Assembly: GCA_021799405.1 (NCBI GenBank)
Contig: JAJZAL010000274.1
Location: 1 to 6,570, forward strand
DNA from: Acidobacteriota bacterium
GTDB lineage: Bacteria > Acidobacteriota > Terriglobia > Terriglobales > Acidobacteriaceae
Direction of reading: 5' to 3'
Length of the DNA stretch: 6,570 nt
The position numbers were made by a program, and so were the translations under genes. The stretch's first letter is position 1, and every line of letters starts with the position of its first letter. This document shows, in pieces, positions 1 through 6,098 of this stretch. The notes under the pieces are model-generated. The model saw nothing but the letters and a program-made list of their open reading frames with translations. It did no database searches and was not told where the DNA came from.

Positions 1-29
1 GGACGGGATTTGCAAGTAGCTCAATCTAT

Positions 30-107
30 TGGCGTCCCCGACGGGATTTGAACCCGTGTTATCGCCGTGAAAGGGCGGTGTCCTAGGCCGGGCTAGACGA
101 CGGGGAC
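30..107 (-). tRNA. tRNA-Glu, anticodon TTC, with encoded CCA
   Basis: The reverse complement folds as a full cloverleaf that decodes GAA/GAG codons. The 7-bp acceptor stem pairs GTCCCCG (101-107) with CGGGGAC (34-40). The discriminator base is G (33), followed by an encoded CCA (30-32). The T arm is CACGGGTTCGAATCCCGT-like with a canonical TTCGAAT loop. The anticodon loop is CTTTCAC with anticodon TTC at 69-71, which matches bacterial tRNA-Glu closely. One oddity is that the outermost anticodon-stem pair is a C-A mismatch (bases 78 and 62) where E. coli has C-G. The gene is read leftwards, away from the efflux operon. Confidence 0.96.
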
Positions 108-136
108 ATACTGAAGACGACAAATAACCCACACGG

Positions 137-165
137 GCTATATACGCCCTTATGAAGGCTATCAA
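137..165 (-). promoter_or_regulatory. Candidate sigma70 promoter for the tRNA-Glu gene
   Basis: Read on the minus strand, TTGATA (160-165) is followed by a 17-nt spacer and TATAGC (137-142). An overlapping TATATA (139-144) is an alternative -10 with a 15-nt spacer. Transcription would start near 130, giving a leader of about 20-25 nt before the mature tRNA end at 107. A GC-rich block next to the -10 (GGGC/GCCC flanking the TATATA) resembles stable-RNA promoters. The call rests on consensus match and position only. Confidence 0.5.
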
Positions 166-218
166 CTCAGAAAGACGGTGTCAAAGATGATCTGTCTGAG
201 CCGCGGATCCAACTGCGG

Positions 219-240
219 GCGGACCCCAGCCTTGGGCCGC
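219..240. other. Imperfect GC-rich hairpin
   Basis: GCGG (219-222) and CCCA (225-228) pair with TGGG (233-236) and CCGC (237-240) around a GCCT loop, with a 2-nt bulge (223-224). The stem is therefore 8 bp. There is no T-run on either side, so it is not an intrinsic terminator. It could be a leader structure or chance in GC-rich DNA. Confidence 0.25.
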
Positions 241-544
241 GAGAAACTGCCCAGCAAACTGCGCTATTCTTTAATGCAGCACACACTGTAGGCCAGAATA
301 GGGGCTTTGGCGTCCGGCTTGAAGCACGCGGAGGAGATTTTTTGCGTCGATATTTCCGCTTCAGGCGTCAGATGGAGCAGGAATTTTCGCACTGATTCTC
401 CCCGAAAGCAGGTTGTGCGCATAGTGCCACCGGACCGGAGGCTGCAGAGGCGATTTATGCGGCAATTCCGTGATCAGGCGTTCAAGTCGTTCTGTCATCA
501 GGCAAACGTGCAGGCCGAACCAGCCTGGGACGAGGAAAGATCGA

Positions 545-1645
545 GTGAGGGATAGCACGTTGAGACATTTCTATGGAGTTGCCTCCTTGGTTCTTATGGG
601 GTTGGCGGCGACCGGCTGCCAGAAAAAGGGGGCGGCAACCGATGGGCCGCCGATGCAGGGGATGCCGGTGCAGTCGGCGACCGTGAAGATGGAGCCGGTG
701 CCGCAGAGCAGCGATTATATGGCCACCGTCAAGTCGCGCCGCTCGGCTACCATGCAGCCGCAGGTAAGCGGACAATTGACGCAGATTCTGGTCCGCTCGG
801 GCGATCACGTGAAAGCCGGCCAGGCACTGATGGAGATCGATCCACGGCAACAGCAGGCAATGGTCGACTCACTGCGCGCGACTGAGCGGCAGAAAAGGGC
901 CCTCTACGATTACGACACCATCGAGGCGGATCGGCAACGCAAGCTGTTCGACGCGGGCGTAACCAGCCGCGACACCTACGAACAGGCCCAGCAGGCGTAC
1001 CAAAACGCCAAGGCTGATTATGAGGCCGCGGTCGAGTCGCGCAAAACGCAGGCGCAACTGCTGGCCTACTACACCATCCGCGCGCCGTTCGATGGCGTGG
1101 TCGGCGACATTCCGGTGCATATCGGCGACTATGTTTCGCCCTCCACCGTCCTCACCACGGTGGACGAGCACAAGGATTTTGAGGCATATATCTATGTCCC
1201 CACGGAACGCTCCAGCCAGGTGAAGATGGGGCTGAACGTCGACCTGATGGATAACAGCAACAAACTTCTGGAACAAACCAGGATTTATTTCGTTTCGCCG
1301 CAGGTGGATAGCACGCTCCAGGGGATCCTCGTGAAAGCTCCCGTGGAGGCGACGCCGGAGATCCTGCGCAATGCGCAGATGATCAAGGCGCGGATCATCT
1401 GGAGCACCACCCCCATGGCGGTGATTCCGGTGCTGGCGGTGGTACGGCTCGGCGGACAAAGCTTTGTCTTTGTGATGCGCCAGCAGAACGGACACTTTGC
1501 AGCCATTCAGACGCCTGTCACCCTGGGCGCCACGGTGGGCAACTCGTACTCCATCACTTCAGGATTGAAAGCGGGCGACCGGGTCATCGTGTCCGACACC
1601 CAGTTCCTGGTGAACGGCATGCCGGTTCTGCCCATAGGCGGCTGA
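545..1645 (+). CDS. RND efflux periplasmic adaptor lipoprotein (membrane fusion protein, AcrA/MexA type)
   Basis: This adaptor would bridge the inner-membrane RND pump encoded next and an outer-membrane channel. From the chosen GTG the protein is 366 aa. It has a lipoprotein signal peptide: basic start, hydrophobic residues 11-22, then AATGC with lipid-accepting Cys25. The first lipoyl half is at about 71-99 (VSGQLTQILVRSGDHVKAGQ). A short alpha-hairpin rich in Gln, Glu and Arg covers about 102-172, the second lipoyl half 176-206 (IRAPFDGVVGDIPVHIGDYV), the beta-barrel about 210-285, and the membrane-proximal domain about 286-366, with GLKAGDRVIVSD near the end. Order and length fit the HlyD/AcrA family. 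The GTG at 545 is preceded by GAGGAAAG (532-539). A TTG at 560, preceded by GAGGG (547-551), would also leave an intact signal peptide. The open frame extends upstream to 470, but that part lacks signal-peptide character. The substrate is unknown. Confidence 0.93.
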   Translation: MRDSTLRHFYGVASLVLMGLAATGCQKKGAATDGPPMQGMPVQSATVKMEPVPQSSDYMATVKSRRSATMQPQVSGQLTQILVRSGDHVKAGQALMEIDPRQQQAMVDSLRATERQKRALYDYDTIEADRQRKLFDAGVTSRDTYEQAQQAYQNAKADYEAAVESRKTQAQLLAYYTIRAPFDGVVGDIPVHIGDYVSPSTVLTTVDEHKDFEAYIYVPTERSSQVKMGLNVDLMDNSNKLLEQTRIYFVSPQVDSTLQGILVKAPVEATPEILRNAQMIKARIIWSTTPMAVIPVLAVVRLGGQSFVFVMRQQNGHFAAIQTPVTLGATVGNSYSITSGLKAGDRVIVSDTQFLVNGMPVLPIGG

Positions 1646-1715
1646 CCGCGGCCGGTTGAACCTGTGTCTCCGGCAACGCGTGTAATGATTTGTGCGCCCA
1701 ACACGCCGAAGAGAA

Positions 1716-1730
1716 AGTAGGCCCATCTTG
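1716..1730 (+). promoter_or_regulatory. Ribosome binding site and TTG start deciding the pump N-terminus
   Basis: AGTAGG (1716-1721) lies 6 nt before TTG (1728-1730). This start gives MFVDFFIHRPVFA, the usual N-terminus of HAE1 pumps, where the first transmembrane helix follows directly. The upstream in-frame GTG at 1692 has no Shine-Dalgarno-like sequence and would add 12 arginine-rich residues not typical of the family. Confidence 0.7.
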
Positions 1731-4700
1731 TTTGTCGACTTCTTCATTCACCGGCCGGTCTTTGCGACGGTCTGCGCGTTGATGATCATCCTGGCCGGGG
1801 CCGTGTGCATTCCGACTCTGCCGGTTGCCATGTATCCCACCCTGGCACCGCCGCAGGTGACGGTAAGCTGCAACTATGTTGGCGCCAACGCCGAGACCGT
1901 AGAGAAGGCCGTCACGATCCCCCTCGAAGAAGCGATTAACGGCGTTGAGGGGATGCGCTATATCGACTCTTCCAGTACCAACAGCGGCGACAGCTCGATC
2001 ACCACGACCTTTCAAACCGGCTACGATCTGGACATCGCAGCCGTAGACGTGCAGAACCGAGTAGCCAGCGTGCAGGGACGGCTACCCGCCGCCGTGAATT
2101 CAACCGGCATCACCATCACCAAGTCGAGAAGCAACTTCGTCTTTGGCGCCGGCTTCTTTACGCGCGACGGGCGCTATTCGAGCGAGTTCATCTCCAACTA
2201 CCTCGATGTGTATGTGAAAGATGCGCTCAAGCGCGTGCCCGGCGTGGGTGATGTAATGATCTTCGGCGAGCGCAAGTATGCCATGCGCGTGTGGCTTGAT
2301 CCCGTGCGGATGGCCGCTCGTGGCCTGACGGCCTCTGATGTTGTGAGTGCTTTGCAGGAACAAAATATTGAGGTTCCCGCCGGCCAGCTTGGCCAGCCTC
2401 CTTCTGATCCCCATCAGGCCTTTCAGATTCCGGTGCGCGTGGTCGGGCGGCTCACAAGTCCCCAGGAGTTCGACAACATCATCGTGAAGAATTCTCCGGA
2501 CGGGCTGGTGCTGCTGAAAGACATCGGCCACGCCGAGATTGGCGCCGAAGACTACAGCAGTTCGCTCAAATACATGGGGCGCGAGGCCATGGGCATCGGC
2601 GTTATGCAGCTTTCAAACGCCAACGCCCTGGATGTGGACCGCGAGGCCAAGGCCGCGTTGCAGGAATTGTCAAAGAGATTTCCGCCGGGCCTTGAATACG
2701 CCATCGCGTTCGACTCCACGACCGTCGTAGGCGATTCGATTCGCGAGGTGCTGGTCACTCTGGCCGAGGCCATCGCGATTGTGATCTCGGTGATCTTTCT
2801 CTTCCTGCTCGACTGGCGCGCCACCATCATCCCGTCCGTTACCATCCCGGTCTCGCTGATCGGCACCTTCGCTTTCATCAAGCTTTTCGGATTCTCCGTC
2901 AACTCGCTTACGCTGTTCGGCATTACGCTCGCCACGGGCCTGGTGGTGGATGACGCAATCGTGGTTATTGAGAATGTGCAGCGGCACATGCACATGGAAC
3001 ACTCAGATCCGCATGCCGCCACATCGCGCGCGATGAGCGAAGTAACCAGCGCGGTCATTGCCACATCTCTGGTACTGATTGCGGTCTTTGTGCCGGTTTC
3101 GTTTTTCCCCGGCACCACCGGCATTCTCTACCGGCAGTTCTCGCTGACGATCGCCTTTTCCATCGCCATCTCGGCCTTCAACGCCCTGACGCTTTCCCCG
3201 GCGCTTTCAGCGCTGTTTTTGCGCGGTGAAGAGGCCCGGCCTCATCAACTGGATTTTCTTCATATCCGGCCGGTGTCGCACGCCTTTGCCGGGTTTATTC
3301 ACGGAGCCGATTCCACCATTACCTGGATGGGCCGCACCTACGCGCGGGCGATTCACGTCGCGCTGCGCATGCGGTATCTGTTGCTGTTGGTGTTCTTTGC
3401 CGGGCTGGGCGCCACCGTTTGGATGTACCAGCATGTTCCTACCGGATTTATCCCTCAGGAGGATCAGGGCTACCTCTTCGTCATCGTACAGGCGCCGCCG
3501 GGTTCCTCGCTCTCCTACACGACGGCCCTGGCCGATCGCGCTCAGGCAATTCTCGCCACCGATCCCGACATCGCAGGCGCTTTCTCGGTGATGGGCTTCA
3601 GCTTTTCGGGCACGGCCTCGAACTCGGGCATGATGTTTGTCTCGACGAAGCCCGCGGATCAGCGGCGCGGCAAAGGGCACTCGGCAGCGGATATCGTGGC
3701 AAGATTGTCCCCCAAGCTGCAACAGCTCATGTTTGCCCCCAATGGTGGGATGGTGGCGATCATTCAGCCTCCGGCGGTGCAGGGCGTGGGCAGCTACGGC
3801 GGATTTCAGTTCATGCTTCAGGACCAGGGAAACAATACCCTCAGCGACATGGACCGGGTGGCGCACCAGATCGTGAACCAGAGCCGCCAATCGAACGATC
3901 TGACAGGACTGATTACTACCTTCTCGGCCAACGATCCACAGGAGCTCGTGACGATCGACCGCGATAAAGCCAAGGCCATGGGCGTCCCGCTCTCGCAGAT
4001 CACCGATACGCTGAGCATCTTCATGGGCTCGGAGTACGTAAACGACTTCGACTTCAACAACCGCACGTACCGCGTGTTCGTACAGGCCGATCAGCCGTTC
4101 CGCATGAGATCTGGCGACATCCATAGCTTTTATGTGCGCTCGAACTCGGGCCAGATGATTCCTCTCGACAATCTGGTCTCGGTAGCAAACAGTTCCGGCC
4201 CGCCGGTCATTACGCACTACAACCTCTTCCGCGCCGTGGAGATCGACGGCTCGCCCGCCCGCGGCTATAGCTCCGGACAGGCGATCACCGCCATGGAGAA
4301 GCTGGCCCAAAAGGTCATGATGCCCGGCATGACGTACCAATGGACAGGTCTGACTCTGGATGAACTCGAGTCCAGCGGCAAGGCGCTCATCATCTTCAGC
4401 CTGGGCATTCTGGTGGTCTACCTCACGCTTTCAGCGCAGTATGAGAGCTTTGCTCTGCCCTTCATCATTTTGCTGGCTGTGCCCATGGCGGTACTGGGCG
4501 CGCTGGGACTGGTGGCGCTGCGCGGCTTCTCCAATGACGTGTACTGCCAGATCGGCCTGGTGATGTTGATCGGCCTCGCAGCCAAAAACTCGATCCTGAT
4601 TGTGGAATTTGCCGAACAATTGCGGCGCAAGGGCCGCTCCATCGCCGAGGCTGCCATTGAAGCCGCGGAACTACGGCTGCGGCCGATTCTCATGACGTCA

Positions 4701-4904
4701 TTCGCCTTCATCCTCGGCGTGCTGCCGCTGGTCTTTGCTACCGGCGCGGGCGCGATCGGACGGCGCTCGGTGGGCACCACGATCGTAGGCGGCATGTTGC
4801 TCTCCACGGTGCTGAACCTGGTCTTTATCCCTGTGCTCTACGTCATCCTGAGCCAGGTGCTGAAGCGCGGCATCACCAAAATCGGCGCGGAGACTGAAGC
4901 ATAG
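1728..4904 (+). CDS. Efflux RND transporter permease, HAE1 family (AcrB/MexB type)
   Basis: This is an inner-membrane trimeric proton/drug antiporter that moves substrates from the periplasm or membrane into an adaptor/outer-membrane channel complex. From the TTG start it is 1058 aa, normal for HAE1 pumps. The N-terminus FVDFFIHRPVFA leads into TM1. The first periplasmic region (about 30-340) has the PTLAPPQVTVS strand and VQNRV. A TM2-TM6 block follows, with TM4 carrying GLVVDDAIVVIENV; Asp408 and Asp409 match the AcrB proton-relay pair Asp407/Asp408. TM7 starts near 550, followed by GFIPQEDQG (573-581) and the second periplasmic half. In TM10, AAKNSILIVEF has Lys953, matching AcrB Lys940. 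TM11 has RLRPILMTSFAFILG. All three relay residues are present, so it should be functional. It lies 82 bp after the adaptor gene on the same strand, probably in one operon. Substrates cannot be read from the sequence, and no outer-membrane factor gene follows. Confidence 0.95.
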   Translation: MFVDFFIHRPVFATVCALMIILAGAVCIPTLPVAMYPTLAPPQVTVSCNYVGANAETVEKAVTIPLEEAINGVEGMRYIDSSSTNSGDSSITTTFQTGYDLDIAAVDVQNRVASVQGRLPAAVNSTGITITKSRSNFVFGAGFFTRDGRYSSEFISNYLDVYVKDALKRVPGVGDVMIFGERKYAMRVWLDPVRMAARGLTASDVVSALQEQNIEVPAGQLGQPPSDPHQAFQIPVRVVGRLTSPQEFDNIIVKNSPDGLVLLKDIGHAEIGAEDYSSSLKYMGREAMGIGVMQLSNANALDVDREAKAALQELSKRFPPGLEYAIAFDSTTVVGDSIREVLVTLAEAIAIVISVIFLFLLDWRATIIPSVTIPVSLIGTFAFIKLFGFSVNSLTLFGITLATGLVVDDAIVVIENVQRHMHMEHSDPHAATSRAMSEVTSAVIATSLVLIAVFVPVSFFPGTTGILYRQFSLTIAFSIAISAFNALTLSPALSALFLRGEEARPHQLDFLHIRPVSHAFAGFIHGADSTITWMGRTYARAIHVALRMRYLLLLVFFAGLGATVWMYQHVPTGFIPQEDQGYLFVIVQAPPGSSLSYTTALADRAQAILATDPDIAGAFSVMGFSFSGTASNSGMMFVSTKPADQRRGKGHSAADIVARLSPKLQQLMFAPNGGMVAIIQPPAVQGVGSYGGFQFMLQDQGNNTLSDMDRVAHQIVNQSRQSNDLTGLITTFSANDPQELVTIDRDKAKAMGVPLSQITDTLSIFMGSEYVNDFDFNNRTYRVFVQADQPFRMRSGDIHSFYVRSNSGQMIPLDNLVSVANSSGPPVITHYNLFRAVEIDGSPARGYSSGQAITAMEKLAQKVMMPGMTYQWTGLTLDELESSGKALIIFSLGILVVYLTLSAQYESFALPFIILLAVPMAVLGALGLVALRGFSNDVYCQIGLVMLIGLAAKNSILIVEFAEQLRRKGRSIAEAAIEAAELRLRPILMTSFAFILGVLPLVFATGAGAIGRRSVGTTIVGGMLLSTVLNLVFIPVLYVILSQVLKRGITKIGAETEA

Positions 4905-4913
4905 CGCAGAGAA

Positions 4914-5354
4914 TCACTGCCCCGGGCGATGGGCAATTACATAATCCTTAATGCGGTCATAGACCCGGCTTGTGACCACGCCGCGATCTATCAGGTCGAG
5001 CTTGCTGCGGTAAGGCCGGAAGCGCACGATACGGCCGGCCCAGGTACGAGTCATGCCGGGAACCTTCATCAATTCATCCGCAGTGGCGTGGTTGATATCG
5101 ACGCGCAGTCCGGATGGAGGAATCGCATGTGGCCTGGGAGCCGGCTGATGCGCTCCTGCTGCGATTTGCGGCGGAACCGCAAGAATCACGCCAAGTAAGA
5201 TAACTCCCCATCCGGTAAGTAGCGTTCTTGCAAGCACAGCCTCATTTTCTGCCGTGCGCCAGTCCTTCCGCAAGGCTGCGGATGCGCGAAACCTGCATTC
5301 GGGAGTGGGGCAGTCTGAGGTTACCGTTTCGTTCCCTTGCGGACATTTCCTCAT
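4914..5354 (-). CDS. Small exported helix-hairpin-helix protein (ComEA-like)
   Basis: From the ATG at 5354 the product is 146 aa. Residues 43-60 (LTGWGVILLGVILAVPP region) form a hydrophobic segment, either a signal peptide or a membrane anchor. A Pro/Ala/His-rich linker (about 66-82) follows. Residues 85-140 form a ComEA-like tandem helix-hairpin-helix: VDINHATADELMKVPG, then TWAGRIVRFRPY, then GVVTSRVYDRIKDYV. In ComEA and its relatives this fold binds DNA at the cell surface. Here the first hairpin reads PGMTRTWA rather than PGIGPxxA, so the second glycine is missing and DNA binding is uncertain. The 5354 start overlaps the acetyltransferase stop as ATGA, suggesting coupled translation. 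A GTG at 5237 (residue 40) would give a cleaner 107-aa secreted protein with the signal peptide at its N-terminus. The extra 39 residues include Cys4, Cys15 and Cys20, with no motif I recognise. The precise role is unknown. Confidence 0.75.
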   Translation of the reverse strand: MRKCPQGNETVTSDCPTPECRFRASAALRKDWRTAENEAVLARTLLTGWGVILLGVILAVPPQIAAGAHQPAPRPHAIPPSGLRVDINHATADELMKVPGMTRTWAGRIVRFRPYRSKLDLIDRGVVTSRVYDRIKDYVIAHRPGQ

Positions 5355-5908
5355 TCGCCTATCGAACGAATGACTCTCGCTGGATTTCCTCCGACCAGAG
5401 TATTCGGGGGAACGTCCCTGGTGACTACCGAACCCGCCGCGACAACCGAGTTCTCGCCTACTGTTACGCCACCGATGATCGTCGCGCCAGCTGCGATCCA
5501 GACGTTTTTCTCAATCACGATAGGCTTGGCGACGACGAGGGCGCGCCGCTGAGAAGGTTCAATTGGATGGCCAGACGTGATGATACTGACGTTCGGCCCG
5601 ATCATCACATCATCGCCAATATCGAGCCCGCCAAGGTCATAAAAAGTACAGTTCTGATTAACGAAAACATTGCGCCCGACACGGATATCGACTCCGCCGG
5701 TTGTGTAGAACGGTGGGATTAACAAAAAGTTGTCGTCCACTTTCTTGCCGATGAGATCGCTGAACAAGGCCCGGACTTCGTCCGCATCGTTGAACGTCAA
5801 ACGGTTGAGCTTAGCGGTGATCGTCATAGCTCGTTTGACGCTTGCCAACATGGCCGCTGATTCCGGCGTTCTCCTGGGAATTATCTTGGTGCGATCATCG
5901 TTCGACAT
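5351..5908 (-). CDS. Sugar O-acetyltransferase, maltose/galactoside (Maa/LacA/NodL) family
   Basis: This is predicted to be a cytosolic acetyl-CoA-dependent O-acetyltransferase acting on a sugar or sugar derivative. The 185 aa match the family's usual size. Residues about 15-65 form the helical N-terminal maltose-acetyltransferase segment. From about 70 a left-handed beta-helix of hexapeptide repeats follows (VDIRVGRNVFVNQNC, LDIGDDVMIGPNV, IVIEKNVWIAAGATI, VTVGENSVVAAGSVV). The catalytic histidine is His114 in TSGHPIEP, and Asn86 in FVNQNC is the usual active-site asparagine. The C-terminus VGGNPARVIRSI is typical of the family. The ATG at 5908 has AAGGAA (5917-5922) 8 nt upstream. It is the first gene of a minus-strand pair and overlaps the HhH gene by 4 nt. 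The actual acceptor is not predictable: the family includes maltose, galactoside, Nod-factor and general xenobiotic acetyltransferases. Confidence 0.9.
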   Translation of the reverse strand: MSNDDRTKIIPRRTPESAAMLASVKRAMTITAKLNRLTFNDADEVRALFSDLIGKKVDDNFLLIPPFYTTGGVDIRVGRNVFVNQNCTFYDLGGLDIGDDVMIGPNVSIITSGHPIEPSQRRALVVAKPIVIEKNVWIAAGATIIGGVTVGENSVVAAGSVVTRDVPPNTLVGGNPARVIRSIGE

Positions 5909-5945
5909 TCGTTAATTTCCTTGGGTTACGGTTGAGCGTGCTGTT

Positions 5946-5966
5946 CGGCGCACGAATGCGGCGCCG
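5946..5966. repeat. Inverted repeat, potential hairpin in the acetyltransferase leader
   Basis: CGGCGC (5946-5951) and GCGCCG (5961-5966) are perfect inverted arms around a 9-nt loop. The repeat lies about 40-60 nt upstream of the acetyltransferase start. It would be in its mRNA leader if transcription begins near the palindrome at 5978-5989. There is no T-run, so it is not a terminator. Confidence 0.35.
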
Positions 5967-5977
5967 GGATTCTCCGA

Positions 5978-5989
5978 TTGTAGCTACAA
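5978..5989. promoter_or_regulatory. Perfect 12-bp palindrome, candidate operator
   Basis: TTGTAGCTACAA is a perfect dyad of the TGTA-N2-TACA type. It overlaps a -10-like TACAAT read on the minus strand (5977-5982), about 70 nt upstream of the acetyltransferase start, although the matching -35 is poor. A symmetric site on a promoter between divergent genes is typical of a dimeric repressor site. No regulator gene lies nearby, so the binding protein is unknown. Confidence 0.4.
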
Positions 5990-6015
5990 AGCGGATGGGC
6001 CGAAATCCAGCCAGA

Positions 6016-6098
6016 ACGTCCATTTAAGATGCCTCACTGCATTTCCATCCTTTCATTTCTCATGTATACTTTCCTCGGTCTGCTGTAAAAATGGACGT
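6016..6098. repeat. 10-bp perfect inverted repeat flanking a promoter
   Basis: ACGTCCATTT (6016-6025) and AAATGGACGT (6089-6098) are exact reverse complements separated by 63 bp. The arms bracket the candidate promoter at 6042-6070, and the right arm ends at the base before the ATG at 6099. The left arm is upstream of the predicted transcript start, so any role would act at the DNA level. Confidence 0.4.
6042..6070 (+). promoter_or_regulatory. Candidate sigma70 promoter for the right-edge gene
   Basis: TTTCCA (6042-6047), a 4 of 6 match to the -35 consensus, is followed by a 17-nt spacer and TATACT (6065-6070), a 5 of 6 match to the -10. The predicted start near 6077 gives a leader of about 22 nt before the ATG at 6099. 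The surrounding 6040-6070 stretch is clearly AT-richer than its neighbours. Confidence 0.5.

Larger units (their letters stand above)
108..544. other. Gene-poor region between tRNA-Glu and the efflux operon
   Basis: About 437 bases separate the tRNA from the adaptor gene. Besides the tRNA promoter and a weak hairpin, I see no convincing gene. Short open frames on both strands (plus 307-555, minus 361-558) have no recognisable domains, and their composition looks like chance. The promoter of the efflux operon must lie here, but no -35/-10 pair stands out. AT-richer patches occur around 264-276 and 335-356. No clear dyad typical of a TetR- or MarR-type operator was found, and no regulator gene is present. 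Confidence 0.6.

Noticed and set aside
307..555. Plus-strand 82-codon frame starting at TTG and ending just inside the adaptor start
   Set aside because: It has a rare start, no Shine-Dalgarno-like sequence, no recognisable domain and Arg-rich chance-like composition. A role as a coupled leader peptide is conceivable but unsupported.
869..1495. Minus-strand 208-codon frame opposite the adaptor
   Set aside because: Antisense shadow of a clear adaptor gene. Its composition is dominated by His, Arg and Leu, and it shows no motif.
1638..1649. Small GCGG-CTGA-CCGC stem-loop at the adaptor stop codon
   Set aside because: Only 4 bp with no T-run; it is too weak to call a terminator or attenuator.
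1692..1727. N-terminal extension of the pump from GTG 1692
   Set aside because: It would add 12 Arg-rich residues before the conserved N-terminus with no ribosome binding site, whereas TTG 1728 has AGTAGG at the right spacing.
3207..4340. Long minus-strand open frame (377 codons) opposite the RND pump
   Set aside because: It mirrors the codon structure of a well-supported pump gene. Its His/Arg/Val-rich translation is typical of an antisense shadow in GC-rich DNA, and it has no domain signature.
5228..5722. Plus-strand 164-codon frame opposite the acetyltransferase and HhH genes
   Set aside because: The opposite strand carries the complete hexapeptide acetyltransferase and part of the HhH protein; this frame has no recognisable features.
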